This document shows positions 17,920 to 31,557 of a stretch of DNA of 64,000 nt, piece by piece. Numbering within the stretch: position 1 is the first letter of the stretch; each line of letters starts with the position of its first letter. The stretch lies in the NCBI GenBank assembly GCA_016744775.1, contig JADGDS010000007.1, positions 1 through 64,000 of the forward strand. The letters are read 5' to 3'. This stretch comes from Candidatus Marithrix sp. (lineage in GTDB: Bacteria; Pseudomonadota; Gammaproteobacteria; Beggiatoales; Beggiatoaceae). Below the pieces are notes generated by a model, which made no database searches, was not told the origin of the DNA, and saw nothing but the letters and a program-made list of their open reading frames with translations. Position numbers and translations under genes: made by a program.

Positions 17920-19230
17920 TTATAAAATATACTGACTCAAATCTTCATCATTAACAAGCTTAGTTAAATATTTATTAACATAGTCAACATCTATAATTAT
18001 AGCTTCTCCTTGTTTTTCTGAAGCTTCAAAAGATACTTCTTCTAATAGACGTTCCATCACTGTATGTAAACGACGGGCACCGATGTTTTCGGTTTGTTCA
18101 TTTACTTGCCATGCCATTTCTGCAATCCGTTTAATGCCATCTTCTGTAAATTCTAGCTTTAAGTCTTCAGTGTTCATTAAAGCAATGTATTGTTCAGTCA
18201 ATGAAGCATCTGGTTCTGTTAAAATACGAACAAAGTCATCCGCATTGAGTGGAGTTAATTCTACACGAATTGGTAATCTACCTTGTAATTCTGGAATTAA
18301 ATCAGATGGTTTTGCTAAATGAAATGCTCCAGAAGCAATAAATAAAATATGATCAGTTTTAACCATACCATATTTAGTACTTACAGTTGAACCTTCAACT
18401 AGCGGCAATAAATCACGTTGCACTCCTTCACGCGATACATCAGCACCTCTAGTTTCGGAGCGAGTTGTTACCTTATCAATTTCATCTAAAAAGACTATTC
18501 CATTTTGCTCTACAAGTTGAATTGCTTGCGTTTTTAAATCTTCTTCATTGACTAAATTAGCAGCTTCTTCTTCTTGAAGCACCTTCATCGCTTCCTTAAT
18601 TGACATTTTACGACTTTTAGTGCGTTCACCTGACATATTTTGAAACATGTCTTGCAATTGACTAGTCATTTCTTCCATGCCGGGAGGAGCCATAATTTCT
18701 ACACCAGCACGCGAATCATTTACATCAATTTCAATTTGTTTCTCATCAAGTTTGCCTTCACGCAACATCTTTCTAAACTTTTGTCGCGTTGCAGATGAAG
18801 CGTCATTAGCATCAGTGTCACGCGCTGATGGCAATAAAGCATCTAAAACTCGCTCTTCAGCGGCATCTAACGCCTTATCTTTTACATTAATCATCGCCTT
18901 TTCGCGATTCATTTTTACTGCCATATCGGTTAAGTCGCGAATAATAGAATCCACTTCACGCCCAACATAACCTACTTCAGTAAATTTAGTAGCTTCTACT
19001 TTAATAAAAGGAGCATTAGCTAATTTAGCCAAACGACGGGCAATTTCGGTTTTACCTACGCCTGTTGGTCCAATCATTAAAATATTTTTAGGAGTCACCT
19101 CATTGCGTAAATCTTCTTTCAACTGCATACGTCGCCAGCGATTACGTAGCGCAATAGCAACAGCTCGTTTAGCAGCGTCTTGACCAATAATATGCTTATC
19201 TAATTCACTAACAATCTGTTTTGGAGTCAT
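17920..19230 (-). CDS. hslU: HslU, ATPase subunit of the HslUV protease
   Basis: AAA+ unfoldase that feeds substrates to HslV. Walker A GPTGVGKT is at 54-61, the I-domain is central (about 110-240), Walker B is FLDEIDKV, and the C-terminal arginine/sensor-2 part contains [17 protein letters not shown]. It ends in SQYIL, the tail that docks into HslV. The length (436) is typical. The start overlaps hslV by 4 nt, so the two are coupled. Confidence 0.97.
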   Translation of the reverse strand: MTPKQIVSELDKHIIGQDAAKRAVAIALRNRWRRMQLKEDLRNEVTPKNILMIGPTGVGKTEIARRLAKLANAPFIKVEATKFTEVGYVGREVDSIIRDLTDMAVKMNREKAMINVKDKALDAAEERVLDALLPSARDTDANDASSATRQKFRKMLREGKLDEKQIEIDVNDSRAGVEIMAPPGMEEMTSQLQDMFQNMSGERTKSRKMSIKEAMKVLQEEEAANLVNEEDLKTQAIQLVEQNGIVFLDEIDKVTTRSETRGADVSREGVQRDLLPLVEGSTVSTKYGMVKTDHILFIASGAFHLAKPSDLIPELQGRLPIRVELTPLNADDFVRILTEPDASLTEQYIALMNTEDLKLEFTEDGIKRIAEMAWQVNEQTENIGARRLHTVMERLLEEVSFEASEKQGEAIIIDVDYVNKYLTKLVNDEDLSQYIL

Positions 19231-19769
19231 TTTATATCTAAAGTTTCAACGGTTAAATTATTATTGGTATAAATACAAATGTTAGCGGCAATATGTAATG
19301 CTTTTTCAGCAATTTCTGTTGCTGTTAAATCAGTATTATCAAGTAAAGCTAGTGCTGCCGCTTGTGCAAATGATCCACCAGAACCAATTGCCATTACATT
19401 ATCTTGAGGTTCTATAACATCACCATTACCAGAAATAACAAAAGAAGCGGTATGATCTGCTACAGCTAATAAGGCTTCTAAGCGGCGTAACATACGATCA
19501 GTACGCCAATCCTTAGCTAATTCAACAGCAGCGCGAGTTAAATTACCTTGATGTTTCTCCAGTTTTCCCTCAAAACGTTCAAATAAAGTAAAAGCATCAG
19601 CAGTTCCCCCAGCAAATCCTGCCAAAACTTTATTATGATATAAGCGTCTAACTTTACGAGCATTATGTTTCATCACGGTATTACCCATTGAAACTTGCCC
19701 ATCACCAGCGATAGCTACTTGCCCATCACGGCGCACAGATAAAATCGTGGTACCTCTAAATTGTTCCAT
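19227..19769 (-). CDS. hslV: HslV, peptidase subunit of the HslUV protease
   Basis: Threonine peptidase of the proteasome-beta family, 180 residues. The catalytic Thr is residue 7 (MEQFRG then [10 protein letters not shown]), so a six-residue propeptide must be removed, unlike the E. coli form where only Met is lost. [13 protein letters not shown] and [11 protein letters not shown] are conserved. A strong GGAAGG ribosome site precedes the ATG. It forms an operon with hslU and probably with the sqr-like gene 17 nt upstream. Confidence 0.97.
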   Translation of the reverse strand: MEQFRGTTILSVRRDGQVAIAGDGQVSMGNTVMKHNARKVRRLYHNKVLAGFAGGTADAFTLFERFEGKLEKHQGNLTRAAVELAKDWRTDRMLRRLEALLAVADHTASFVISGNGDVIEPQDNVMAIGSGGSFAQAAALALLDNTDLTATEIAEKALHIAANICIYTNNNLTVETLDIK

Positions 19770-19786
19770 ATAAAATCCTTCCTAAA

Positions 19787-20905
19787 TTAACGATAATCTC
19801 TTAAATAATTCCATTCAAAGAAACGTTTTGCCCAATTAAACAATCTTAATTTTGGCATTAATAGAGTTTTTTTCGGGCTACGATAAACTAACATTCCTTT
19901 ATCCAGAGTATCGACAATACATATCAGTTCAGTTTTAAATTCATGAGTTTTTTGTTCTGATAATATGTTTTTTGCCGCTGTTTCTGCTTGTAAATCAGCC
20001 ATATGTGCTTGTTTTGGCATCCAATCTGGACCGGGGAAACTTCCAATATCACCTACTACATAAATGTCTTTAAAGCCGGGTACGCGACATTGAGCGTCAC
20101 CTTGAATAAATCCACCTTCTGAAAGTGGCAAACCGCTGTTTTGAACCCATTCATTACCAGTCATTCCGGGCATAAACATAGTCAAATCACTTTTAATATC
20201 CGCACCTTCAGTATGTACAGCATCCGCGCTAAAGCCCTTCATTTTATGCCCTAAATTAGTCTGTATATTATACTTCTTCATTTCACCCAATAAAGCACCA
20301 ACAGCCTTTACACCTAAACGTTTACCCGGTTCAGGTGCTGGACTAAAAAATACTAAATCAAACTTATCACGGCGTTTTTGCTTTCTTAATAAGGTATCAA
20401 TTCCAAATAAAAACTCAAAAATTGGTCCACCGCGCATTGCCCCGGGTTCTTTAGGATTAGTTGCAAAACCAAAGGCTAAGGTTCCACCATCCATTTCTGC
20501 AAGCTTATCACTATAAGCCTTAGTAGGAATATAACCTTCACAAGGCGTATAAACATGCTCAATACCCGGTAATTTTTTAATAAAACGCCCACCTGACGCT
20601 ATGATCAAACTATCAAAAGCTACAGTTGTATCAGTATTAGTTTGTATTTGTCGCGCTTCAGGATCTAAACCTGTAACGCTAGCTGCAATATGTTTTACAT
20701 TATGACGCTTAAAAAAATTCTCTAAATTAATAGTTAAATCATCTTGAGTGCGTAAACCAGCAGGTACCCAAATTAAACTTGGATAATAAAATAATTCTGG
20801 GCGTGGAGAAATTAAAGTTATGCTATCTTTATATCCTTGCTTACGCAGAGTTTTAACCGCAGTTAAACCTCCAAATCCCGCCCCAATAATAACAATATTT
20901 GACAT
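19787..20905 (-). CDS. sqr: Sulfide:quinone oxidoreductase-like flavoprotein
   Basis: FAD/NAD(P)-disulfide-reductase fold, 372 residues: IIGAGFGGLTAVKTLRK at the N-terminus, second FAD motif DIYVVGDIGSFPGPDW, and a C-terminal amphipathic segment (LFNWAKRFFEWNYLRDYR) like the membrane-surface helices of SQR. Cys 122 and Cys 329 fall where SQRs carry two of their redox Cys. The third position (before GGPIFEF, residues 156-160) has Met-Arg instead. This points to a divergent SQR class or a related flavoprotein. SQR passes electrons from sulfide to quinone and fits a sulfur-oxidising host. It is the first gene of the sqr-hslV-hslU run. Confidence 0.82.
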   Translation of the reverse strand: MSNIVIIGAGFGGLTAVKTLRKQGYKDSITLISPRPELFYYPSLIWVPAGLRTQDDLTINLENFFKRHNVKHIAASVTGLDPEARQIQTNTDTTVAFDSLIIASGGRFIKKLPGIEHVYTPCEGYIPTKAYSDKLAEMDGGTLAFGFATNPKEPGAMRGGPIFEFLFGIDTLLRKQKRRDKFDLVFFSPAPEPGKRLGVKAVGALLGEMKKYNIQTNLGHKMKGFSADAVHTEGADIKSDLTMFMPGMTGNEWVQNSGLPLSEGGFIQGDAQCRVPGFKDIYVVGDIGSFPGPDWMPKQAHMADLQAETAAKNILSEQKTHEFKTELICIVDTLDKGMLVYRSPKKTLLMPKLRLFNWAKRFFEWNYLRDYR

Positions 20906-20980
20906 AGTTAAAAATAATGTTGAATATAATAGAAGTAGATATTATATAATTAACGTTTACAAAAAACTCAACTTAATAAT

Positions 20981-21604
20981 ATGATGAAAAAATACATACT
21001 TCTATTAATATTTATTGGAATTGGATTACAAGGATGTAATGAACCTGAAGAAAAGGCTCCAACTAATCCTAATGGCACCATCAGTGACGCTACAAAGTCT
21101 GAAGAAGGTCAATTTTTAGTTATTAAACAAACAGCTAAAGATCCAGATTCTTATATTATTGAAGAAAAGCATCCTAGTTCTACTGGAACTCGTGCTATTT
21201 TAAAGGATATGGAAGGCAATGAGCGTATGCTCACAGAAGAAGAGCTGAAAAAACTAGCTGAAGCGGAAGCAGCAAAAGTTGAAAATGGTACTTCTAACCT
21301 TACACAAACACCAGAAGCAAGTAGCCCGGGCTTAAGCTTAGGAGAAACTATCTTAGCAGGTGCCGCTGCTGGTTTAATCGGTGGTATGATTGCTAGTAAA
21401 TTAGCTGGTAATTCTAATTACCAACAACACCAACAAGTACAACAACAACAAACATCAGCTTATCAACAACGTCAAGCTACTAGTCGCAAGAGTTTTACAC
21501 GTAGTACCAGCACAACACCAAGTTCAAGAAGTAATTCTGGTAGCATTTATGGCAATGCGCAATCTACTCCAAGTAGAAAAAGTCAGAAAAGAGGCAAAAG
21601 ATAG
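20981..21604 (+). CDS. Lipoprotein with glycine-zipper segment
   Basis: The signal ends in the lipobox LQGC (Cys 19), so it is likely anchored to a membrane by lipid. An acidic region follows. Residues about 115-145 (GETILAGAAAGLIGGMIAS) form a glycine-zipper-like helix, then come a Gln-rich run and a basic Ser/Arg tail (RKSQKRGKR). This pattern is shared with small outer-membrane lipoproteins of unknown role, some linked to envelope stress. It diverges from the sqr-like gene; the 75-nt gap must hold both promoters. The start could be either of two adjacent ATGs. Confidence 0.72.
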   Translation: MMKKYILLLIFIGIGLQGCNEPEEKAPTNPNGTISDATKSEEGQFLVIKQTAKDPDSYIIEEKHPSSTGTRAILKDMEGNERMLTEEELKKLAEAEAAKVENGTSNLTQTPEASSPGLSLGETILAGAAAGLIGGMIASKLAGNSNYQQHQQVQQQQTSAYQQRQATSRKSFTRSTSTTPSSRSNSGSIYGNAQSTPSRKSQKRGKR

Positions 21605-21613
21605 ATAGTATAT

Positions 21614-21647
21614 AAACCTGACAGGTTTTAAAAACCTGTCAGGTTTT
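21614..21647. terminator. CCTGACAGG-type palindrome, full copy
   Basis: AAACCTGACAGGTTTT followed by AAAACCTGTCAGGTTTT, with a T-rich end. It lies between the lipoprotein and TonB-receptor genes, which converge, and could terminate both. Same repeat as at 9392-9421. Confidence 0.7.
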
Positions 21648-21648
21648 G

Positions 21649-23625
21649 TTAATACTGATATTGCAATTGCAAATAAAATGATCTAGGTATTTCATTAGTA
21701 TAAATTTCACTACCACTAGTTCCAACACCACCAAATTCACTATGTTCACTATCAAACAAATTACGCCCACCTAAACTAATAGCTAAATTTTTGTTAGCTT
21801 GCCATCCTAAACGTAAATCAAAACGATTGTATTCTGCTACCTTTTGAGATTCAAGTTCATCAACATAATATAAGGCAGCGTCTAATTCTAAATTATCTGT
21901 GATATTCCATAATGAACGTAAACTAAGCTGATTTGTTGGTGAATTATGTTCTAATATTTCAAAACCAGTATAGTTACTATTAGCTGTTACCTCTAAATTA
22001 GTATGTAAATAACTATAAGTACCAATTAATTTCCAAGCCTTTGTTACTTGCCAATGAGTCGCTAATTCTAATCCATAACTATATCCAAACATTTCATTAT
22101 CAAATTTATTAAAAATAGTTGGTATTGGAAACGGCTGAAAGCTAGCTTCTGTTGAACGAAGTTGATCATAATCATTATAAAATAAACTTGCATCTATTAA
22201 CAAATTCTTTGTGGGATTAAAACGATAACCTAATTCATAAGCTATTAATTCTTCCGAATTTACATTAGGATTACCTAAAATTCGCAACTTAGCACTATTA
22301 GGTATAATAATGTTAATTTGTAAATCCTCATCAATACGAGCTGGAGTTCTCACAGCGCGTGATACCGCAGCCCACATACTATGTTTATCATTGATATTCC
22401 ATAACATACGTATAGTTGGTTGAACTTCAAAACCTGTATAATCATTATGTTCAAATTTTGAACCTACTACTAAGCGTAAATCTTCTGTAATAAGAAATTC
22501 ACTTTGAACAAAAGCACTAAATAAGTTATCTGTTCTATGATTAGGAATATAAGTTAAGTAGTTTGAACCATTAATTAAACTATCAGTATAACGAAAACCT
22601 AAACCCCAAAGAAATTCATGTTTATCACTCAATTCTGAACGATGCTGAAAATCTACATCATAAATATTATAAGTTGACTGCCAATAAGTTTCATCACGTT
22701 TTAATCTGTTATAATAGGATTGTAAAATAATCTCGCCGCTATCCATTTTATGTTGCCAACGACTTAATAAATGTAAACCACTGACTATATTTGTAGTATT
22801 TATTTGTTCAGCCGGTATAGTAAAACTAGAAGTATTTAATTTTATAGAACCATCATAAATTTCAGCTTGTAAACTCAAGTTATCATTTTCTGATGCTGCC
22901 CAATCCATATCAAAACCAGCGCGTTTCATTTGCCAATTATCATTAACAAAACTATCATGCTCATAAAATTTACCATAGACACGATAATGACCATCCTCAC
23001 CTAGTTTACCGCCATGTCGTATTCCTAGAATGTTCTGTTCTTCACCTTTACCAAAAGAACTAGTAATTAAAGTTCCCTGCGTGTCTTTAGCAGATTTTGT
23101 AATAATATTTATAACTCCATTAACAGCATTTGCGCCCCATAAAGAAGCCCCGGGACCCCTAATAACCTCAATACGTTCAATATCTTCTATTAATGTACCT
23201 TGAACATCCCAATTCACTTGAGAACGTAAAGGACTATAAACTGTACGTCCATCTATCATAACCAGTAATTTACTAGCAAATTGCTCATTCAAACCTCTGG
23301 CATTAATAGCCCATTGACTAGAATGAATCCTTGCCACTTGTAATCCGGGTACCATTCTTAAAGCTTCTGGAATACTAGTAATTCCAGCGCGACGAATATC
23401 TTCTTGAGTTAGAACAAATAAAGCTGCTGGTGTTTCGTTTAACTTTTGTACCTTTCGCGCTGCCAAACTTCCACTAGGATTAAAAATTTCGACATCCATT
23501 AATTCAATTAAAGACATTTTTTTTAATTGATTAATGATCATAAGATCATCATCATTTGCATAACTAGGAGTTACAATTAATATTAGTAATCCAGCAATGA
23601 AATGAAATATAATTTTTTTCCGCAT
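21649..23625 (-). CDS. TonB-dependent outer-membrane receptor
   Basis: An energised outer-membrane gate, 658 residues. A signal peptide (to about ANDDD) is followed by a plug domain (LFVLTQEDIRRAGITSIPEA through RGPGASLWGANAVNGVINII), then a 22-strand barrel rich in aromatic/polar alternation ending in ...LQYQY. The ligand is unknown. Immediate upstream neighbours are a YfiR-family gene (8-nt gap) and, divergently, a CHASE8 hybrid kinase. In that conserved layout the receptor is thought to serve sensing rather than classical iron uptake. No Fur-like box was recognised. Confidence 0.93.
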   Translation of the reverse strand: MRKKIIFHFIAGLLILIVTPSYANDDDLMIINQLKKMSLIELMDVEIFNPSGSLAARKVQKLNETPAALFVLTQEDIRRAGITSIPEALRMVPGLQVARIHSSQWAINARGLNEQFASKLLVMIDGRTVYSPLRSQVNWDVQGTLIEDIERIEVIRGPGASLWGANAVNGVINIITKSAKDTQGTLITSSFGKGEEQNILGIRHGGKLGEDGHYRVYGKFYEHDSFVNDNWQMKRAGFDMDWAASENDNLSLQAEIYDGSIKLNTSSFTIPAEQINTTNIVSGLHLLSRWQHKMDSGEIILQSYYNRLKRDETYWQSTYNIYDVDFQHRSELSDKHEFLWGLGFRYTDSLINGSNYLTYIPNHRTDNLFSAFVQSEFLITEDLRLVVGSKFEHNDYTGFEVQPTIRMLWNINDKHSMWAAVSRAVRTPARIDEDLQINIIIPNSAKLRILGNPNVNSEELIAYELGYRFNPTKNLLIDASLFYNDYDQLRSTEASFQPFPIPTIFNKFDNEMFGYSYGLELATHWQVTKAWKLIGTYSYLHTNLEVTANSNYTGFEILEHNSPTNQLSLRSLWNITDNLELDAALYYVDELESQKVAEYNRFDLRLGWQANKNLAISLGGRNLFDSEHSEFGGVGTSGSEIYTNEIPRSFYLQLQYQY

Positions 23626-23633
23626 AACATTAT

Positions 23634-24212
23634 TTAATAGTTCTTTTTATAACCTACAAGTTTCGCAATATATAATAAATTCGCACTAATTCTCAATCCA
23701 ACTGCTTTTGCATTATTAGGTGCAATATAAAAACGCACCCGCCTACCAACATTGTAAAATTCAATCATTCCGCCTTTTATAGCGAAATTATGTATATCAC
23801 TGACAGTTAAAACTGGATATTTTTGCAGGTAAGTATAAATTTTATCTAAATTATTCTGTTCTGATTTGCTAACAAATAAAATTTGACAGCTCTTAGCATA
23901 GAAAATATTTTTTAAACGTATTATTTTGACAATACGTTTATCAACTGTTTCATTTTCTACAGCCATATCAACTTCTTTACCAAAAGGGTCTGTTCCTAAA
24001 ATGCAAATATTAAAGGTAGCAGTGTTTTTTCCATATGCAATAGGAGGCCATCTAACAAAATATACAAAGTTATATAAAAACACTGCTTTAAGTTGATATT
24101 CACGAGCAATATTTGGTCTTGCATAACTGGTATTTATTATAAGTAATGTTAATAAAATGACACCTATAGCTTTTCGTATAAAAGCTTTAAATGAAATGAA
24201 ATAGTAGATCAT
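23634..24212 (-). CDS. YfiR-family periplasmic protein (DUF4154)
   Basis: An N-terminal helix/signal (residues 12-30) is followed by the family start REYQLKAVFLYNFVYFVRWP. The YfiR-like core follows (ICILGTDPFG, CQILFVSKSEQ, VLTVSDIHNFA, GGMIEFYNVGRRVRFYI), ending with LRISANLLYIAKLV. 192 residues. YfiR of Pseudomonas is a periplasmic repressor that controls the diguanylate cyclase YfiN; in many other bacteria the family sits beside a TonB receptor and a CHASE8 kinase, as here. Likely a periplasmic partner of both. Confidence 0.88.
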   Translation of the reverse strand: MIYYFISFKAFIRKAIGVILLTLLIINTSYARPNIAREYQLKAVFLYNFVYFVRWPPIAYGKNTATFNICILGTDPFGKEVDMAVENETVDKRIVKIIRLKNIFYAKSCQILFVSKSEQNNLDKIYTYLQKYPVLTVSDIHNFAIKGGMIEFYNVGRRVRFYIAPNNAKAVGLRISANLLYIAKLVGYKKNY

Positions 24213-24364
24213 ATCTTTATGTATGGTTCATTAATGTATGTGATGTTTCATCTATCATATTATTGAGCTAGCATATTAAATACCAGAATTAAATAATAAT
24301 TGGTACGATAACTGAAGAATTAATATTTCATTAAGATTAATAATAGATATAGAATACAAATATC

Positions 24365-26488
24365 ATGCGTATTTTTGATAATAGTTCACTTAAAAACAAA
24401 CTTAGAATAATAATTCTATTAACCAGCGGCATAGTATTAGTATTAGCATCAGTAGCTTTTGTCGCTAATGACATATTGACTTTCCGTCGTAATATGCTGA
24501 CTGATTTATTTGTGCTTGCAGAATTAGTAGGAATCAATAGCAGCGCAGGATTATTGTTTGAAGATGATTTTGCAGTACAAGAAAATATAGTGGCATTAAA
24601 AGCAAATAAGCATATTGTGTTTGCAAAAATATTCAATAAAAGAAATAGCTTATTCGTAAGTTATTTTAAAAAAGATGTTGATAAAACGTCATTGCCTAAC
24701 TCGCAGTTAAAACCTGATGAAATACAAGAAAATTATCTATTTAATTTTAATCAAGATTATGTTGATATTTTTAGGAAGGTTTATACAAACAAAAATAAAT
24801 TTGTAGGTACAGTTTATATTCGATCAGATTTAGAGGCTTTTTATAAACATCTATTTTGGGCAGCAAATATTATTACTATCATTATGATATTGTCTTTATT
24901 ATTAGCCCTAATCTTAGCTTTTAAATTTCAAAAGGTTCTTACTGCTCCAATTGATAGCTTATTAGGAACTATGAAAGCGGTATCAAAATCTAAAGATTAT
25001 TCTTTATCTGCGAGAAAAGTAAATAATGATGAATTAGGAATATTGGTAGAGAGTTTTAATGATATGTTGACTCAGATTAAAAATCATGAAACAGAATTAG
25101 CAAAAGCGCGTGATCAAGCTATGGCGGCTAATCAAGCAAAAAGTACTTTTTTGGCTAATATGAGTCATGAACTTCGCACTCCTTTAAATGGTATTTTAGG
25201 TTATGCACAAATTTTAAATAAAGATAGACAATTAAATGAACAGCAAAAAACCGGTATAGGAATTATTCAACGCAGCGGGGATTATTTATTAACTCTGATT
25301 AGTGATATTTTAGATTTATCTAAAATTGAGGCAGGTAAATTGGAAATTTTCCCAGCAGAATTTCATTTAAAACCTTTTTTAAATAGTTTAGCTGAATTAT
25401 TCAAAATGCGGGCACAGCAAAAGGAAATTGAATTTATTTATAAATTTGCTGATAATCTGCCTATTGGTGTCAGCGGTGATGAAAAACGTTTACGACAAAT
25501 TGTGATTAACCTGTTAGGTAATGCAATTAAATTTACTAAACAAGGGCAAGTTAGCTTTAGTGTTGAATTTTACCAAAAAAAATTTATCTTTAAAATTATA
25601 GATTCTGGAATTGGAATCGCCAAGGAAGAATTAGAAAATATTTTTTTACCCTTTCAACAGGCTGGTGATAAAAATTCTAAAGAGCAAGGTACTGGTTTAG
25701 GTTTATCTATTACTAAGAAGTTGATAGATAGAATGGGTGGCAAATTACATGTTGATAGTCTATTAGGGCAAGGTTCTACTTTTTGGGTAGAATTGGAATT
25801 ACCAGTTATATCAACTATGGTTGAGGAAGCACAGTCAATTGATACACCACAGGTAATTGGATATAAATCTTCTGAGAAACCCTTACAAATTTTAATAGTT
25901 GATGATAACTGGGAAAATCGCGCCATACTGCAAAATATGTTAGAACCATTAGGTTTTAAAACCATGAATGCGGTTAATGGTATTGAAGGAGTTAAATTCG
26001 CTGCTGAGCATAAACCTGATTTAATCTTAATGGATTTAGTAATGCCAGAAATGAATGGTTTTGATGCGACTGCTGAAATTAGAAAGACATTAAAAGACAT
26101 TCCTATTATTGCAGCTTCTGCCAGTGTATTTGAAGAACATCGTCAATTAAGTTTAGATGTTGGCTGTAATCATTTTTTGGATAAGCCGATTCGTGAATCG
26201 GAATTATTAGATGTTATAAAACGATTTTTAAATGTAGAATGGGTTTATGAAGAATTGCAAGATATTCATATAGAAGCTACAGAAGAACAGCCGCTAGTAA
26301 TGCTTTCAACTGAACAAGCAGAAAGCTTAATGACTTTAGCGAAATCTGGTAATATAAAGGGGATTATAAATTTTGCTAAACAATTAGATTCAGAACTTAT
26401 ACCAATGGCTAATAAAATTATCGATTTAGCAAAAAGTTTTGATATTAATGGTTTACGTAATTTAGCACAAGAAATACTAGAAAAATAA
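24365..26488 (+). CDS. Hybrid sensor histidine kinase with CHASE8-like sensor
   Basis: Inner-membrane kinase of 707 residues. Helix 1 is about 12-35, and a periplasmic domain 40-155 carries the CHASE8-type stretch VGINSSAGLLFEDDFAVQEN. Helix 2 is about 158-182 and HAMP about 185-240. The HisKA domain has H268 in SHELRTPLNG. The ATPase domain shows LGNAIKFTKQG, DSGIGIAKEE and GTGLGLSI. The receiver domain has D557 in LILMDLVMPEMNGF and the conserved Lys in LDKP. The C-terminal ~70 residues are helical. No separate response regulator is adjacent, so phosphate must pass to another protein. It diverges from the yfiR-TonB pair over a 152-nt promoter gap. Confidence 0.93.
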   Translation: MRIFDNSSLKNKLRIIILLTSGIVLVLASVAFVANDILTFRRNMLTDLFVLAELVGINSSAGLLFEDDFAVQENIVALKANKHIVFAKIFNKRNSLFVSYFKKDVDKTSLPNSQLKPDEIQENYLFNFNQDYVDIFRKVYTNKNKFVGTVYIRSDLEAFYKHLFWAANIITIIMILSLLLALILAFKFQKVLTAPIDSLLGTMKAVSKSKDYSLSARKVNNDELGILVESFNDMLTQIKNHETELAKARDQAMAANQAKSTFLANMSHELRTPLNGILGYAQILNKDRQLNEQQKTGIGIIQRSGDYLLTLISDILDLSKIEAGKLEIFPAEFHLKPFLNSLAELFKMRAQQKEIEFIYKFADNLPIGVSGDEKRLRQIVINLLGNAIKFTKQGQVSFSVEFYQKKFIFKIIDSGIGIAKEELENIFLPFQQAGDKNSKEQGTGLGLSITKKLIDRMGGKLHVDSLLGQGSTFWVELELPVISTMVEEAQSIDTPQVIGYKSSEKPLQILIVDDNWENRAILQNMLEPLGFKTMNAVNGIEGVKFAAEHKPDLILMDLVMPEMNGFDATAEIRKTLKDIPIIAASASVFEEHRQLSLDVGCNHFLDKPIRESELLDVIKRFLNVEWVYEELQDIHIEATEEQPLVMLSTEQAESLMTLAKSGNIKGIINFAKQLDSELIPMANKIIDLAKSFDINGLRNLAQEILEK

Positions 26489-26513
26489 TTTTTATTCGTT
26501 ATACTGCTACATT

Positions 26514-27176
26514 ATGAATGTCTATATTAAAAATATATTTTCAATTATAAAATGGTTATTATTATTAATAATACTATTAACAATGATTATACTTGCTAGT
26601 AATTTATGGGTGGAATATCAAACTAAAGATCGTCTTTATTCTGATGTTGATACGATTCCTGCCAAAAATGTCGCTTTGCTGTTAGGTACTAGTAAACGTT
26701 TACGCTATCGTCGTATTAATCGTTATTTTAAATATCGTATTGATGCAGTGGTTAAACTTTATAAGGCTGGCAAAATTAAGCATATTATAGCTAGCGGTGA
26801 TAATCGTACTGTTTACCACAATGAACCTGTAGATATGCAAAAGTCTTTGATGGAACAAGGAATTCCTAAAGAGGCAATAAGTTTAGACTATGCTGGTTTT
26901 CGTACCTTAGATTCTATTGTACGTTGTAAGGAAATTTTCTCGCAAGATGATATTATAATTGTATCTCAAGCTTTTCATAATAAAAGAGCAATATTTATAA
27001 GTGATTATTATGGAATTAAAGCGATTGGTTTTAATGCCAGAGATCTTACATTTAGTGAAGGTAAAAAGATAGTATTGCGTGAATATTTCGCTCGTTTTAA
27101 AGCAATTTTAGATTTATATGTTTTAAAAACTAAGCCTAAATTTTTAGGGGAAAAGGTTGAAATACCTAATTCTTAA
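26514..27176 (+). CDS. sanA: SanA/YdcF-type membrane protein (DUF218)
   Basis: One N-terminal membrane helix (12-32) with a periplasmic DUF218 domain. The family stretch VALLLGTSKRL, the segment YKAGKIKHIIASGDNR, and DYAGFRTLDSIVRCKEIF match SanA of enteric bacteria, which affects envelope permeability and vancomycin exclusion. 220 residues, the SanA length. It follows the hybrid kinase by 25 nt on the same strand, so cotranscription is possible, though the functions look unrelated. Confidence 0.88.
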   Translation: MNVYIKNIFSIIKWLLLLIILLTMIILASNLWVEYQTKDRLYSDVDTIPAKNVALLLGTSKRLRYRRINRYFKYRIDAVVKLYKAGKIKHIIASGDNRTVYHNEPVDMQKSLMEQGIPKEAISLDYAGFRTLDSIVRCKEIFSQDDIIIVSQAFHNKRAIFISDYYGIKAIGFNARDLTFSEGKKIVLREYFARFKAILDLYVLKTKPKFLGEKVEIPNS

Positions 27177-27185
27177 TGTTGTGAT

Positions 27186-27254
27186 AAGCCCCCTAACCCC
27201 CTAAAGGGGGAAGATTACCAAATACATTCCCCCCTTTAGGGGGTTAGGGGGGCT

Positions 27255-27255
<1 letters not shown>
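27186..27255. repeat. CCCCCTAA inverted repeat between convergent genes
   Basis: The left arm AAGCCCCCTAACCCCCTAAA and its complement at the right end pair over about 25 bp. Each arm also contains the self-complementary CCCCCTAAAGGGGG. It ends exactly at the stop of the small minus-strand gene and can terminate both it and sanA. It is C/G-rich in AT-rich surroundings. Confidence 0.8.
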
Positions 27256-29025
<1,770 letters not shown>

Positions 29026-29032
29026 ATTTCAC

Positions 29033-29070
29033 ATCGTTCCCACGTGGGAACGATAAAACCTGTCAGGTTT
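29033..29070. terminator. Perfect palindrome plus CCTGTCAGG half repeat
   Basis: ATCGTTCCCAC followed by its exact complement GTGGGAACGAT, 22 bp without a loop, then AAAACCTGTCAGGTTT. It is placed between convergent pyrG and gyrB. The first part is a short form of the element at 17748-17900, the second a half copy of the element at 9392 and 21614. Confidence 0.65.
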
Positions 29071-29076
29071 GATAGA

Positions 29077-31470
<2,394 letters not shown>

Positions 31471-31472
31471 TT

Positions 31473-31507
31473 AATCAGACTATTTTAGCATTTTTTAGCA
31501 TAAAAAG
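31473..31507. repeat. 35-bp direct repeat, gyrB-proximal copy
   Basis: Starts AATCAGACTATTTTAGCATT. It is identical over 35 bp to 32321-32355. It lies 21 nt upstream of gyrB, within its leader or promoter, and with the distal copy exactly brackets the PIN/UPF0175 module. Confidence 0.9.
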
Positions 31508-31557
31508 GCTTATAATATTGTTGTGGTTTTCAGAGAATTTAAAGGAAGTAAGCTAAG

